Assembly (NCBI RefSeq): GCF_000429505.1
Contig: NZ_KE386911.1
Location: 50,596-114,595 of the forward strand
Length of the DNA stretch: 64,000 nt
DNA from: Aliagarivorans taiwanensis DSM 22990
GTDB taxonomy: Bacteria > Pseudomonadota > Gammaproteobacteria > Enterobacterales > Celerinatantimonadaceae
Direction: 5' to 3'
A program made the translations under genes and the position numbers. This document shows, piece after piece, positions 25,613 to 35,210 of this stretch. The first letter of the stretch is position 1; each line of letters begins with the position of its first letter. A model generated the notes under the pieces. It was not told where the DNA came from. It saw only the letters and a program-made list of their open reading frames with translations, and did no database searches.

Positions 25613-27208
25613 ATGAACGTATTACTTCGCTGCACAGTGATGTGTCTTGGTCTTAGTCTGCTAGGTTGTGAACAGCCACAAGCAATTAAGAACATGGGAC
25701 TAATCTATTGCGCTGAACGCGCACCACGCACGCTAAACCCTCAGGTTGAGAACTCCCACGAAGCGATTGCCTTAAGCTCGCGACATGTCTATAACCGCTT
25801 GATCGATATTAATCCGATCACCCAACAACTCGAGCCCGGATTGGCACAAAGCTGGCAGCGCAGTGATGATGGCCTAAGCTACACCTTCACGCTGCGCCAA
25901 GGCGTCAAGTTTCATCACACCGACTATTTTGAGCCAAGCCGGGACTTGAATGCCGAAAATGTCGCGTTTAGCTTTTTGCGCATTATTGATGAGTCGCACC
26001 CCTATCACAGCATCGGTGAGGGCTATCCGTTCTTTGAAACCACCCGCTTCACCGACAACGTAGTCAACATTGATGTGCTTAATGACACACAGATCCGCTT
26101 TGATCTGCAGCGCCCGGATGCCTCGTTTATTGCCTCCATGGCTAGCGACTTTGCGGTGGTGCTCTCAGCGGAATACGGGGAGCAACTGCTCGAAGAGCTG
26201 CGCCCTTCGCAGTTGGACTTTTTGCCCATCGGCACCGGCCCATTTTTGTACGCCAATCAACAAGATGGCCACTTCCTGCGCTACTATCATCACCCCTACT
26301 ACTGGCAGGGCATTGCGCCAATGCGCCAGCTTGTATTTGATATCACGCCATCATCGTCGGCGCGCATGGCCAAGTTGCTAGCCGGCCAATGCGACATTAT
26401 GGCCCAGCCCGCCGCCACCCAGATCGAGGTGATCAAACAGCGTGAAGACCTACTTATCTCCCTGCAAGCCGGGCTCAACGTCTCTTACCTGGCCTTTAAC
26501 ACTCAGCGCCCGCCGTTTGCCGATGTGCGGATGCGCCGCACTATTGCCGCCAGTATCGATAAATATCGCCTGAAGGATGCGGTCTATCAGCAAACCGCGC
26601 AGATAGCGAATAGCGTGTTATCGCCCTCCTCTTGGGCTCACCGCAATCAGCCGCCACGCGAGTACAGCGCAGATTTAAATGCGGATTTCGTTGAGCAAGC
26701 ACGGCAAAACCCGATAACCCTATGGGTATTGGGCACCCCGACCAGCTTCAACCCGCAGCCGCAACGTAGCGCCGAGGTGATCCGCAACGATCTTAGCCAG
26801 CTAGGCTTTCAGGTAGAGGTGCGGCTGCTCGATTGGGCAGTATTGCGCACGCAGTTGCAGCAGGAACAACCTAACTACGACTTATTATTGATAGGAGCGG
26901 TAAGCGAGAACACCGATCCCGATACCTTTTTCCGCCAGCAATTCAGCTGTGATGGCATCGACAACGGCTTCAACTTCAGCCGCTGGTGTAATGGCCGCTT
27001 CGACGACATGCTAGAGCAGGCCTCGCAATCTGGGCGCTTGGCTGAGCGAGTGAAGTTCTACTTTGCCCTGCAGGAACTGCTTGAGGATGAGGTGCCAGTG
27101 CTGCCGCTGACCCACGCCATTAAGATGTATGCTTACAACGACTCTCTAACTGATATCGGCTGGCATGCCTTCGGTGGGATCTCGTTTGACGAAGCGCGCC
27201 GGAGGTAA
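25613..27208 (+). CDS. sapA: SapA, peptide-binding lipoprotein of the Sap ABC transporter
   Basis: 531 residues, extracellular solute-binding family 5. The signal peptide ends in lipobox LLGC with the modified Cys at about residue 19, so it is a lipoprotein rather than a free periplasmic protein. RAPRTLNPQ, GLAQSWQRSDDGLSYTFTLR and FLPIGTGPF are family marks. In enteric bacteria SapA is linked to resistance to antimicrobial peptides and putrescine export by SapBCDF. It is the first gene of sapABCDF, 2 bases before sapB. The start has no strong ribosome site. Confidence 0.9.
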   Translation: MNVLLRCTVMCLGLSLLGCEQPQAIKNMGLIYCAERAPRTLNPQVENSHEAIALSSRHVYNRLIDINPITQQLEPGLAQSWQRSDDGLSYTFTLRQGVKFHHTDYFEPSRDLNAENVAFSFLRIIDESHPYHSIGEGYPFFETTRFTDNVVNIDVLNDTQIRFDLQRPDASFIASMASDFAVVLSAEYGEQLLEELRPSQLDFLPIGTGPFLYANQQDGHFLRYYHHPYYWQGIAPMRQLVFDITPSSSARMAKLLAGQCDIMAQPAATQIEVIKQREDLLISLQAGLNVSYLAFNTQRPPFADVRMRRTIAASIDKYRLKDAVYQQTAQIANSVLSPSSWAHRNQPPREYSADLNADFVEQARQNPITLWVLGTPTSFNPQPQRSAEVIRNDLSQLGFQVEVRLLDWAVLRTQLQQEQPNYDLLLIGAVSENTDPDTFFRQQFSCDGIDNGFNFSRWCNGRFDDMLEQASQSGRLAERVKFYFALQELLEDEVPVLPLTHAIKMYAYNDSLTDIGWHAFGGISFDEARRR

Positions 27209-27210
27209 CC

Positions 27211-28173
27211 ATGCTGCATTACTTTATCCGGCGTATGAACCTGTTGATCATCACCTTCTTGGTGATCAACCTTATCGCCTTTCTGTTTCAACCCACCCAC
27301 GACGCCAACCTGTCACCGAATCTGTGGTTGGCTGAATACTGGCGCTTTGTCGGTGCGAACCTGCGCGGTGACCTTGGCATCTCGGTGGTAAGCGGTAAGC
27401 CGGTTGCGGAAGAGGTACTGCGCTATCTGCCCGCGACCCTCGAGCTGTGTATCGTGGCGTTCGCAATCTCGTTTGTCGTCGGCGTGCCAATTGGTACCTT
27501 GGCAGGTGTCTACCAGCAACGCCCTCTGGGTAAGTTTATTAACGCCGGCACCCTGATTACCCAAAGCATTCCAGTTTTTTGGTTGCCACTGCCGCTGATG
27601 ATGAGCGTGGTGTCACTGCAAGGCTGGTTCCCAATTTCCGGGCGCTACGATCTATTGTTAGAGATCCCTCAGCACACCGGCTTTGCCATGCTCGACGTGT
27701 TCTGGCTGCCTGAGAGTCAGCGCTGGCCGGCTATGTACAGCGTGCTCAGCCATATTGTGTTGCCGGGTATTGTGCTGTCGGTCATTCCCACCACCGAGCT
27801 AGTCAGACACTTAACGACCTCCACTGCGAAAGTCATGGAGCAAAACTATGTTAAGGCGGCTGCCACCATGGGTAAGTCCAAACTGAGCATCGTGCTACGC
27901 CATGTGCTGCACAATGCCTTGCCACCAATCTTGCCAGGCTTAGGCTTGCAGTTTGGTAGCGTACTCACCGCAGGGATGGTGCTAGAGATGGTATTCGCTT
28001 GGCCTGGGATTGGTCGCTGGCTGATTAACAGTATCTACTTCGAAGATTATGTGGCCATTCAAGGCGGCATGCTCGTCATCGCCACGCTGGTGATCACCAC
28101 CTTCGTGGTGACGGATTTATTTACCGCCCTGATCCACCCCTTGCGCCGCAGAGAAGTGTATGCCCTACGCTAA
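27211..28173 (+). CDS. sapB: SapB, ABC transporter permease
   Basis: 320 residues, DppB/OppB-like permease with six predicted helices. The EAA-type loop facing the ATPases is around YVKAAATMGKSKLSIVLRHVLHNALPP. It overlaps sapC by 14 bases and pairs with SapC in the inner membrane. Confidence 0.92.
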   Translation: MLHYFIRRMNLLIITFLVINLIAFLFQPTHDANLSPNLWLAEYWRFVGANLRGDLGISVVSGKPVAEEVLRYLPATLELCIVAFAISFVVGVPIGTLAGVYQQRPLGKFINAGTLITQSIPVFWLPLPLMMSVVSLQGWFPISGRYDLLLEIPQHTGFAMLDVFWLPESQRWPAMYSVLSHIVLPGIVLSVIPTTELVRHLTTSTAKVMEQNYVKAAATMGKSKLSIVLRHVLHNALPPILPGLGLQFGSVLTAGMVLEMVFAWPGIGRWLINSIYFEDYVAIQGGMLVIATLVITTFVVTDLFTALIHPLRRREVYALR

Positions 28174-29047
28174 GATATTTACCGAAGACATCACCCCCAG
28201 CAACGCACAAAAGGTGCTACTGCGCTTTCAGAAGAACACCTTTGCGGTGATCGGCTTCTGGGTGTTCGCCCTGTTTCTAGTGATTACGCTGTTTGCTCCG
28301 TTTATTGCGCCCTACGCCTTGGAGTTTCAAGGTCAAAGTCTATTCCAGCCACCTTCCTGGCACTCCAACGGCTCGGTGGACCACTTTCTCGGTACCGATG
28401 GTTTGGGCCGCGATATTCTTAGCCGGCTGATCTATGGCGTGCAGCTCACCGTTGGCGGCGCCACTTTCGTTACGCTTATTGCGGTGGCGATTGGCCTGCC
28501 GCTGGGGATCTTCTCTGGGATGAGTCGTGGCATCAAAGCCAGTGTGCTGCACCACTTGATGGATACCGCGCTGTCTATCCCCACTCTGCTGATTGCCATC
28601 ATGATTGTGGCCTATCTTGGCCCGGGCCTAGGAAACACCCTGATCGCGATTACCTTGGCGCAAATCCCCCAGTTTATTCGCTTCACCTATATCGCGGTAT
28701 CAAGCGAGATGCAAAAAGAGTATGTCACTGCGGTGCGCCTTGATGGCGCCACCAACCTGCGTATTCTGCGCTACGGCGTGCTGCCAAACATCAGCGATTC
28801 GATTGTCATGCAGCTGACCCGCTGTTATACCAACGCCATCCTGTACATCACTGCGATGGGCTTTATCGGTATTGGCGCCCAAGCGCCGCTGCCAGAGCTT
28901 GGCGCCATGATTGGTCAATCGCGCGATCTGTTGTTTGTTGCCCCTTGGACCATCTCCCTGCCCGGTTTAACCATCATGCTGTGCACACTGAGCGTTAATG
29001 TGGTGAGCGATGGTGTTCGCAAGGCCTTGAGTGAGGGAGTGGACTAA
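28160..29047 (+). CDS. sapC: SapC, ABC transporter permease
   Basis: 295 residues, DppC/OppC-like permease. An N-terminal cytoplasmic segment and first helix precede the periplasmic [19 protein letters not shown] motif of this family; the ATPase-contacting loop is [20 protein letters not shown]. The stop overlaps the sapD start by 1 base. Confidence 0.92.
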   Translation: MPYAKIFTEDITPSNAQKVLLRFQKNTFAVIGFWVFALFLVITLFAPFIAPYALEFQGQSLFQPPSWHSNGSVDHFLGTDGLGRDILSRLIYGVQLTVGGATFVTLIAVAIGLPLGIFSGMSRGIKASVLHHLMDTALSIPTLLIAIMIVAYLGPGLGNTLIAITLAQIPQFIRFTYIAVSSEMQKEYVTAVRLDGATNLRILRYGVLPNISDSIVMQLTRCYTNAILYITAMGFIGIGAQAPLPELGAMIGQSRDLLFVAPWTISLPGLTIMLCTLSVNVVSDGVRKALSEGVD

Positions 29048-30048
29048 TGGCACTGATTGATATTCGCAACCTCACCATCGAGATTGACACCCCCACTGGC
29101 ACCGTAAAAGCGGTGGACAAGGTGAGTCTGACCTTGGCCGAGGGCGAGATTAAAGCTTTGGTGGGCGAATCTGGCTCAGGTAAAAGCCTGATTGCCAAGG
29201 CCTTGTTGGGGGTGACTAAACCAAGCTGGCGAGTTCGCGCAGATCGGATGCGCCTCGGCGACCAAGACCTGCTCTCGCTGTCGCCCAGCCAACGCCGGAA
29301 AATCCTCAAAAATGATATCGCGATGATTTTCCAGGAACCAAGCTCGTGTCTAGACCCATCGGTCGAGGTCGGCAAGCAGATTGAGCAGGCAATCCCGCTT
29401 TCCAAGGTAAAGGGTGGTTTTTGGCGACGCTTCCAATGGCGCAAGCGCCAAGCGGAGGCACTGCTGCACAAGGTGGGCATCAAAGACCACCGCGCAGTTA
29501 TGCAGAGCTTTCCCTATGAACTCTCCGATGGATTGTGCCAAAAGGTGATGATTGCCATGGCGATTGCCTCGCAGCCGAAGGTATTGGTGGCCGATGAGCC
29601 CACCACCGCCATGGAAGCCACCACTGCCAATCAGATCCTGCGGCTACTGCACAAGCTCAACAAGCTGAACAATACCGCCATCTTGCTGATTACCCATGAC
29701 TTGCACACACTAGCCGATCTCGCTGACACCATCAGCGTTATCTACTGTGGCCATATCGTGGAGTCGGGACGCTACGATCAGGTGCTCGGTCAGCCCTATC
29801 ATCCCTACACCGGCGCGCTGCTTGATGCCATGCCTACCCACAACCGCGACTTGGAGAAAAAAGCCAAGCTACCTACCCTGCCCGGGGCTATCCCAGCCTT
29901 GCAGCATCTGCCCATTGGCTGCCGCCTTGGGCCGCGTTGTCCAAAAGCGCAGCGCGAGTGTGTGGTGCAGCCGCAGCTCAAAAAGTTTAAAGGCCATTTA
30001 TATGCCTGCCATCACCCCAATAATTTCCAGCAGAAGGAGAATGGCTAG
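29047..30048 (+). CDS. sapD: SapD, ABC transporter ATPase
   Basis: 333 residues, DppD/OppD-type ATPase. Walker A is GESGSGKS and Walker [13 protein letters not shown]. The signature is degenerate (LSDGLCQKV in place of LSGGQ), as in E. coli SapD, and a Met follows the Walker B region. The H-loop is LLITHDL. The C-terminal oligopeptide-transporter extension contains the cysteine-bearing [16 protein letters not shown] region. Overlaps sapF by 1 base. Confidence 0.93.
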   Translation: MALIDIRNLTIEIDTPTGTVKAVDKVSLTLAEGEIKALVGESGSGKSLIAKALLGVTKPSWRVRADRMRLGDQDLLSLSPSQRRKILKNDIAMIFQEPSSCLDPSVEVGKQIEQAIPLSKVKGGFWRRFQWRKRQAEALLHKVGIKDHRAVMQSFPYELSDGLCQKVMIAMAIASQPKVLVADEPTTAMEATTANQILRLLHKLNKLNNTAILLITHDLHTLADLADTISVIYCGHIVESGRYDQVLGQPYHPYTGALLDAMPTHNRDLEKKAKLPTLPGAIPALQHLPIGCRLGPRCPKAQRECVVQPQLKKFKGHLYACHHPNNFQQKENG

Positions 30049-30827
30049 TGGCTAGTCAGTTAATCGTTCGCCACCTTAGCCAAGACATCCACGTCCACTC
30101 CGGCTGGTTGGGGCGTAAGAAGGTCAAGGCAATTGATGATGTCAGCTTTGAGCTAGACGCAGGCGAAACCTTGGCAATCATCGGTGAGACCGGCTCAGGC
30201 AAGTCTTCTCTGGCCAAACTGCTGGCTGGCATCAATAAGCCCACCAAGGGCGATATCTTCGTTAATGGCGAAGCGCTACGTTTTGGTGATTACACCCGCC
30301 GCTGTCGCTTGGTGCGGATGATCTTCCAAGATCCCGATAGCTCGCTCAACCCGCGCCTGCCGATTGGACGGATCCTATCCGCCCCCTTGGTGTTGAACAC
30401 AAAAATGAACGAGCAGGAACGCAAACAGAAGATCGCATCTGTGCTGCGCACCGTAGGCCTGCTAGAAGAACATGCCGAGTTCTATCCGCAGATGCTCTCC
30501 AATGGGCAAAAACAGCGGGTATCTTTAGCGCGAGCAGTGATCTTAAGCCCCAAAATCATCATCATCGACGAGAGTATCGCCGCTCTGGATATCTCCGTGC
30601 GCTCGCAAATCGTCAACCTGCTACTCGAGCTACAACGCAATTTCGCCATTAGCTACGTGTTTGTGTCTAACGACTTAGCCTTGGTGCGCCACATCAGCGA
30701 CAGCGTGCTAGTCATGCAGCGTGGCCGTGCAGTGGAGTATCGCCCCACTGAAGATCTGTTTAACGAACCTCAACACGAACTTAGCCAACGCCTGCTACAA
30801 GCCTATCGCAGCGAGTTCAGAAAATAG
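30048..30827 (+). CDS. sapF: SapF, ABC transporter ATPase
   Basis: 259 residues, DppF/OppF-type ATPase, with a GTG start overlapping sapD. Walker A GETGSGKS, Q-loop RMIFQDPDSSLNPR, signature LSNGQKQRV and Walker B IIIIDESIAALD are present. The switch histidine position reads VSNDLAL, with Asn where His is usual; E. coli SapF also deviates here. Last gene of the sap operon. Confidence 0.93.
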   Translation: MASQLIVRHLSQDIHVHSGWLGRKKVKAIDDVSFELDAGETLAIIGETGSGKSSLAKLLAGINKPTKGDIFVNGEALRFGDYTRRCRLVRMIFQDPDSSLNPRLPIGRILSAPLVLNTKMNEQERKQKIASVLRTVGLLEEHAEFYPQMLSNGQKQRVSLARAVILSPKIIIIDESIAALDISVRSQIVNLLLELQRNFAISYVFVSNDLALVRHISDSVLVMQRGRAVEYRPTEDLFNEPQHELSQRLLQAYRSEFRK

Positions 30828-30855
30828 CCGCTACTGCTCTGATCAGACAGGCATT

Positions 30856-30886
30856 TTGCTGATATCTCCGGTAAGCATGCTAGAAT
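30856..30886 (+). promoter_or_regulatory. Candidate fabV promoter with extended -10
   Basis: TTGCTG at 30856 and TG-C-TAGAAT at 30878-30886 with a 19-base spacer. The extended -10 could compensate for the long spacing. The fabV start is 54 bases further. Confidence 0.4.
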
Positions 30887-30939
30887 CGCCAACAAGATGA
30901 TTGGAGGCCCAAGCGGCCACCTCAGGTTAAGGACAAGTA

Positions 30940-32142
30940 ATGATTATCAAACCTCGTATTCGTGGCTTTATCTGTACCACGACCCATCCCGTGGGCTGTG
31001 CCGCCAATGTTCAAGAGCAGATTGCCTACACCAAGGCACAAGGCAAGATCGGCAATGGCCCGAAAAAGGTGCTGGTTGTAGGCTCTTCTAGTGGCTACGG
31101 ACTCTCCTCGCGTATCGCTGCTGCCTTTGGCTCAGATGCTGCAACCATCGGTGTGTTCTTCGAAAAGCCCGGCACCGCTAAAAAGCCAGGCACTGCTGGT
31201 TGGTACAACGCCGCTGAGTTTGACCGCGCGGCCAACGAGGCTGGCCTGTACGCCAAGAGCATCAATGGTGATGCCTTCTCCCATGAGGCCAAGCAAAAAG
31301 CGATTGAGCTGATCAAGCAAGACCTTGGTCAAGTGGATATGGTGGTCTACTCTCTGGCATCCCCTGTGCGTAAACACCCAGACAGTGGCGAGCTGATCCG
31401 CTCTAGCCTTAAACCTATCGGCGATGTGTATACCGCTACCGCCGTTGATACCAATAAAGACACCATCATCGAGGCGTCAGTAGAACCAGCCACCGAGCAA
31501 GAGATCCAAGACACTGTCACCGTAATGGGTGGTGAGGACTGGGAGCTATGGATCGATGCGCTCGACAAAGCGGGCGTATTGGCGGAAGGCTGCAAAACTG
31601 TCGCCTACAGCTATATCGGCACCTCGATTACCTGGCCTATCTACTGGGAAGGCGCGCTAGGTAAAGCCAAGATGGACCTGGACCGCGCATCTACTGCTCT
31701 CAACCAGCGCCTACAAGCCAAAGGCGGTAGCGCCAACGTGGCGGTGCTTAAGAGTGTGGTCACCCAAGCCAGCTCGGCGATCCCGGTGATGCCACTGTAC
31801 ATCTCAATGGTATTTAAGCTGATGCGTGAGCAGGGCCTGCACGAGGGCTGTATGGAACAGATCTACCGTATGTTCAGCCAGCAACTCTACCGTGAAGATA
31901 AGGCCGCTGCAGAAGTGGACGAGGCCAACCGCCTGCGCCTAGACGATTGGGAGTTGCGAGAAGATATTCAAAACGCTTGTGTAGGGCTGTGGCCAACCAT
32001 CACCACCGACAATCTGAAAGAGCTGACTGACTACGCCCAGTACAAAGACGAGTTCTTGAAGCTATTTGGCTTTGGTATCGAAGGCATCGACTACGAAGCT
32101 GACGTGAACCCTGAAGTCGACTTCGCACCAGAATCTCTGTAG
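30940..32142 (+). CDS. fabV: Enoyl-ACP reductase FabV
   Basis: 400 residues, NADH-dependent trans-2-enoyl-ACP reductase of the large FabV type, last step of the fatty-acid elongation cycle and usually insensitive to triclosan. The nucleotide site [20 protein letters not shown] and the catalytic Tyr-X8-Lys (Y235, K244 in [11 protein letters not shown]) match the known enzymes exactly in spacing. AAGGA lies about 5 bases before the ATG. It is transcribed alone between the sap operon and a perfect terminator at 32163-32186. Confidence 0.96.
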   Translation: MIIKPRIRGFICTTTHPVGCAANVQEQIAYTKAQGKIGNGPKKVLVVGSSSGYGLSSRIAAAFGSDAATIGVFFEKPGTAKKPGTAGWYNAAEFDRAANEAGLYAKSINGDAFSHEAKQKAIELIKQDLGQVDMVVYSLASPVRKHPDSGELIRSSLKPIGDVYTATAVDTNKDTIIEASVEPATEQEIQDTVTVMGGEDWELWIDALDKAGVLAEGCKTVAYSYIGTSITWPIYWEGALGKAKMDLDRASTALNQRLQAKGGSANVAVLKSVVTQASSAIPVMPLYISMVFKLMREQGLHEGCMEQIYRMFSQQLYREDKAAAEVDEANRLRLDDWELREDIQNACVGLWPTITTDNLKELTDYAQYKDEFLKLFGFGIEGIDYEADVNPEVDFAPESL

Positions 32143-32162
32143 TTCGAAAATCAAGTCACGCT

Positions 32163-32186
32163 AAACCCGCAGCTAGCTGCGGGTTT
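32163..32186 (+). terminator. Rho-independent terminator of fabV
   Basis: AAACCCGCAGCT|AGCTGCGGGTTT is a perfect 12+12 palindrome ending in TTTTC, 20 bases after the fabV stop. Confidence 0.85.
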
Positions 32187-32272
32187 TCTATGAGTGGGAT
32201 GTTATATGCGAGGGCTGTTCTATCCTACGAGCCTTCTGACCTAGTGACACTCTGAGCTATTGGTTATCGTAG

Positions 32273-32707
32273 CTATTGATTATCAGAGCTGGGCGTAAAC
32301 AGGTCCACACTGTCATCCAGCTCAGCCTTCGGCGCCGAGCCACTGGCAACAATCTTGTGGAAGATCACCTTTCCCACCCTCGGGTAAAAAGTCGTTAACA
32401 TCTCCCCGCTCGGACCAACCACGTACTCGTTCTCCCGCGACGGCGAGACCACCGCCACCCGATTGCCATCAATCTTAAACTGGGTCGCCACATAGCGGCC
32501 GTTCTCTATCTGGCCGGTCTCAGTAAACTCCAAAACCTCGCGCTTACCATAGAACTCCACCTCTGATCGCCAGCGCCCCACCAATGGGTTGTGCTGCACC
32601 CGCTCTGGTAGTCCTAGCCAAGTCGGAAAGAACCAGTATATGCCCGCGAGAATGACCACCGTTGAGGCCACACCAATCAGCCACTGTAGTTTGGGTTTTG
32701 TTAACAC
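32273..32707 (-). CDS. Single-pass membrane protein, DUF2850-like
   Basis: About 144 residues. I choose the GTG at 32707 because AGGGAGA lies 5-6 bases upstream; a TTG at 32734 is the longer alternative. One N-terminal helix (WLIGVASTVVILAGIYWFF) anchors a small extracytoplasmic domain whose strands (VGRWRSEVEF, LEFTETGQIENGRYVATQFKIDG) resemble the DUF2850 proteins of Vibrio. Function is unknown. It follows the ppiD terminator on the same strand and so is probably transcribed on its own. Confidence 0.65.
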   Translation of the reverse strand: MLTKPKLQWLIGVASTVVILAGIYWFFPTWLGLPERVQHNPLVGRWRSEVEFYGKREVLEFTETGQIENGRYVATQFKIDGNRVAVVSPSRENEYVVGPSGEMLTTFYPRVGKVIFHKIVASGSAPKAELDDSVDLFTPSSDNQ

Positions 32708-32732
32708 CTGCTTCTCCCTAAGCGATAGCGAC

Positions 32733-32760
32733 AAAAAAGGGCGCTGTGATGCGCCCTTTT
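32733..32760 (-). terminator. Rho-independent terminator of ppiD
   Basis: On the minus strand AAAAGGGCGC, a 6-base loop and GCGCCCTTTT are followed by further T residues. It lies 22 bases after the ppiD stop. Confidence 0.85.
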
Positions 32761-32781
32761 GATGATTACTTAAAATGCTAA

Positions 32782-34659
32782 TTATAACAACTCTTTGATG
32801 TCCGCTTGGTTACGAAGCACATCAATTAGCAGGCGCATACCTGAGTCTAGCTTGCTATCAGAAAGACGGCCTAACCACTCGTCTAGCTGAGTCTCACTCA
32901 CGTACTCGGCATCGGTCACGCTGTTTAGCTTTAGCACGATGATATCGCCGGTCATGCTGCTAGCTTGGCTGACTACCGCGCTATCAATCGGCTTGGCCAT
33001 AGAGAAGATATGGTTCATTACCGCAGGCTCATAATCTACCGAGGTACGAGTCAAACCGGTGTTCTCTTCCAAGCTCAGCGATTTGCTTGCCAGCAGCTCA
33101 GCCAAATCCTGCTCGCTTGCTAACAGTTCAACCAGCTCAGCAGCAAACTCTTGGGCGGCTTGCTCTGCATCGTCGATGCGCAGCTCTTCGATCAACTGCT
33201 CTTTCACTTCGCTCAGTGGCTTCACTTCTGCTGGGTGGAACTTGTTGACGCGAACGACCAAGGACTTGGTATCAGTCAGTTGTAAGGCTTCGCTGTTCAG
33301 GCCTTCGGCGATAAAGTCGCGGTCAAACACCTGATTAAACACAATTGGGCTCGCCAACTCGCCTTGGGCATTTGCGCGGGTAAAGCCGTCAACAGTGATA
33401 AGCTCAAGGCCGGTTTCGCCAGCAACCTCATCCAGTGAATCTGGCAGCTCAAACGCCAACTCACTTAGTTGCTGTGCCTGCTGGTAGTAGTTATCAGTTG
33501 CCAAACGCTTAGCCAGTTGCTCACGGATTTCGTCTTTAACCTCGTCCAGTGGCGATGCTTGTTCGGCTTGCACCTCGAGTAGCTTGATGATGTGCACACC
33601 AAAGGCAGACTCAACCGCAGCGCTTGTTGCATCATCTTCGCTTAAGGCAAAGGCGGCATCTTCAAAAGCAGGGTCCATCACACCACGTTCGAACCAGTCA
33701 AGCTCACCGCCATTTTGGCCACTGAAGGTGTCGTCTGACTCGCTTTCGGCCAAGGCTGCGAACTCTTCGCCAGCGGCCAACTTAACCAGAACCTCTTCGG
33801 CACGCGCTTGCGCGTCATCGCCAGTGAACAGGATATGTGCAACACGACGCTTCTCAGCTTGAACGTAGTTATTCTTGGTTGCCTGATACTGCTCTTCGAT
33901 TTGTGCTTCAGTCACTTCGATAGCGTCAACCAGCGCGTCGCCGTCGACCAAGATGTACTGAAGGTCTACGGCTTCGTCAGACAGCAGGCTGTCTTTGCGT
34001 TGCTGGTAGTACTCTTCCAAACGCGCATCGTCGATCGGGTCTTCACTGCGGAACTTGCTCAGGCTCAGGGTTACGCTGCTAACGTCGCGCTTTTGCTCGT
34101 TCAGTTGCAGCAGTTGGCGGGCTTCGGCAGGCAAGGCGAATTCACTGCCTAGCAGAGCGAATTGCAGTTGCTGACGGCTCAGGTCACCACGGATCAGCTC
34201 ACGGAACTGATGGTGTTGGTAGCCAGCGCGGAAAATGGCCGATTGGTAGCGCTCGGTATCGAACTCCCCGTCAACCTGAAACTCTGGCATGCTGCGGATG
34301 GCCGCGCGCACTTGTGCGTCACTGGCACGTACTCCCAAGCGATTCGCCGCTTGGTCAATCAGTCGCTCGTTGATCATGCGGTCAAGCACGTTGCGACGGA
34401 ACTGAGCCATGTAAGCCGGGTCACTGGCAAAGTGATTGAAGGTTTCACCAAACTGCGCTTCCATACGGGCGCGCTCATTTTGATAGGCTTGATCGAATTC
34501 AGCGCGGCTGATCTCCTCGCCATTGATCTTGGCAGCTAAAGGCTCTTGGGGTGTGGCTACGTAGCTACCAACACCGGCAAGGGCAAACGACAGGATAACC
34601 AGACCGAGGATAACCTTGGCAGCCGTACCTTGGCTTCCTTCTCGGAACTTTTCCAACAT
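32782..34659 (-). CDS. ppiD: PpiD, membrane-anchored periplasmic folding factor
   Basis: 625 residues. An N-terminal anchor (AAKVILGLVILSFALAGVGSYV) is followed by a SurA-N-like chaperone region (about 35-200), one parvulin domain (about 270-370; RRVAHILF, GGELDWFERGVMDPAFEDAAF and ESAFGVHIIKL) and a C-terminal chaperone part. It acts at the SecYEG exit on translocating outer-membrane and periplasmic proteins. Its position after lon-hupB is the normal gammaproteobacterial order. Confidence 0.94.
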   Translation of the reverse strand: MLEKFREGSQGTAAKVILGLVILSFALAGVGSYVATPQEPLAAKINGEEISRAEFDQAYQNERARMEAQFGETFNHFASDPAYMAQFRRNVLDRMINERLIDQAANRLGVRASDAQVRAAIRSMPEFQVDGEFDTERYQSAIFRAGYQHHQFRELIRGDLSRQQLQFALLGSEFALPAEARQLLQLNEQKRDVSSVTLSLSKFRSEDPIDDARLEEYYQQRKDSLLSDEAVDLQYILVDGDALVDAIEVTEAQIEEQYQATKNNYVQAEKRRVAHILFTGDDAQARAEEVLVKLAAGEEFAALAESESDDTFSGQNGGELDWFERGVMDPAFEDAAFALSEDDATSAAVESAFGVHIIKLLEVQAEQASPLDEVKDEIREQLAKRLATDNYYQQAQQLSELAFELPDSLDEVAGETGLELITVDGFTRANAQGELASPIVFNQVFDRDFIAEGLNSEALQLTDTKSLVVRVNKFHPAEVKPLSEVKEQLIEELRIDDAEQAAQEFAAELVELLASEQDLAELLASKSLSLEENTGLTRTSVDYEPAVMNHIFSMAKPIDSAVVSQASSMTGDIIVLKLNSVTDAEYVSETQLDEWLGRLSDSKLDSGMRLLIDVLRNQADIKELL

Positions 34660-34694
34660 GCTTAGTTCACTCTTTTACAACGATGACTTACGAA

Positions 34695-34718
34695 AAGGCG
34701 CACCGGGTGATGCGCCTT
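34695..34718 (-). terminator. Probable terminator of hupB
   Basis: AAGGCGCA and TGCGCCTT form an 8-bp stem, 30 bases after hupB, followed on the minus strand by TTCG after a short T-run. Moderate strength. Confidence 0.5.
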
Positions 34719-34747
34719 GAGAGACTGTGGTTAGCCCACAGCTAAAA

Positions 34748-35020
34748 TTAGTTAACAGCGTCTTTTAACGCCTTTCCAGCTTTGAAAGATGGAACGTTTG
34801 CCGCAGCAATTTGAATTTCTTGACCGGTCTGAGGGTTGCGACCAGTGCGCGCAGAGCGTTCTTTAACTTGGAAAGTACCAAAACCAACCAGTGCTACGCT
34901 ATCGCCTTCTTTCAGAGAGTCTGCTACCGCTTCGATTAGAGAATCTAGCGCGCGACCAGCAGCAGCTTTAGAGATATCTGCACCTTCTGCAATCTTGTCT
35001 ACGAGTTGAGCTTTATTCAC
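34748..35020 (-). CDS. hupB: DNA-binding protein HU-beta
   Basis: 90 residues. The HU signature [21 protein letters not shown] is complete, with the intercalating proline in RNPQTG. It compacts and bends DNA. It lies 190 bases downstream of lon and upstream of ppiD. A good ribosome site (AAGAGG) precedes the ATG. Confidence 0.97.
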   Translation of the reverse strand: MNKAQLVDKIAEGADISKAAAGRALDSLIEAVADSLKEGDSVALVGFGTFQVKERSARTGRNPQTGQEIQIAAANVPSFKAGKALKDAVN

Positions 35021-35133
35021 TTTGTATTCCTCTTTTAGTTATTCCTTTGTGTTACCGCAGGTCGATCCCTAAACGTGGGTCTTATACGACCGCTAAGTTA
35101 GCCTTTACCGGAAAGTCCATCAAATCTATCCCT

Positions 35134-35158
35134 GCAAGGGCTAACTTATAGCCCTTGC
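35134..35158 (-). terminator. Hairpin downstream of lon
   Basis: GCAAGGGCTA and TAGCCCTTGC form a perfect 10-bp stem with a 5-base loop, 52 bases past the lon stop. There is no U-run, so it may be a processing or pause hairpin before hupB. Confidence 0.45.
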
Positions 35159-35210
35159 TATGGGCTTGCAAGCCTTAGGTAACAAACACGTTTAAATTAT
35201 TTGCTTTGAC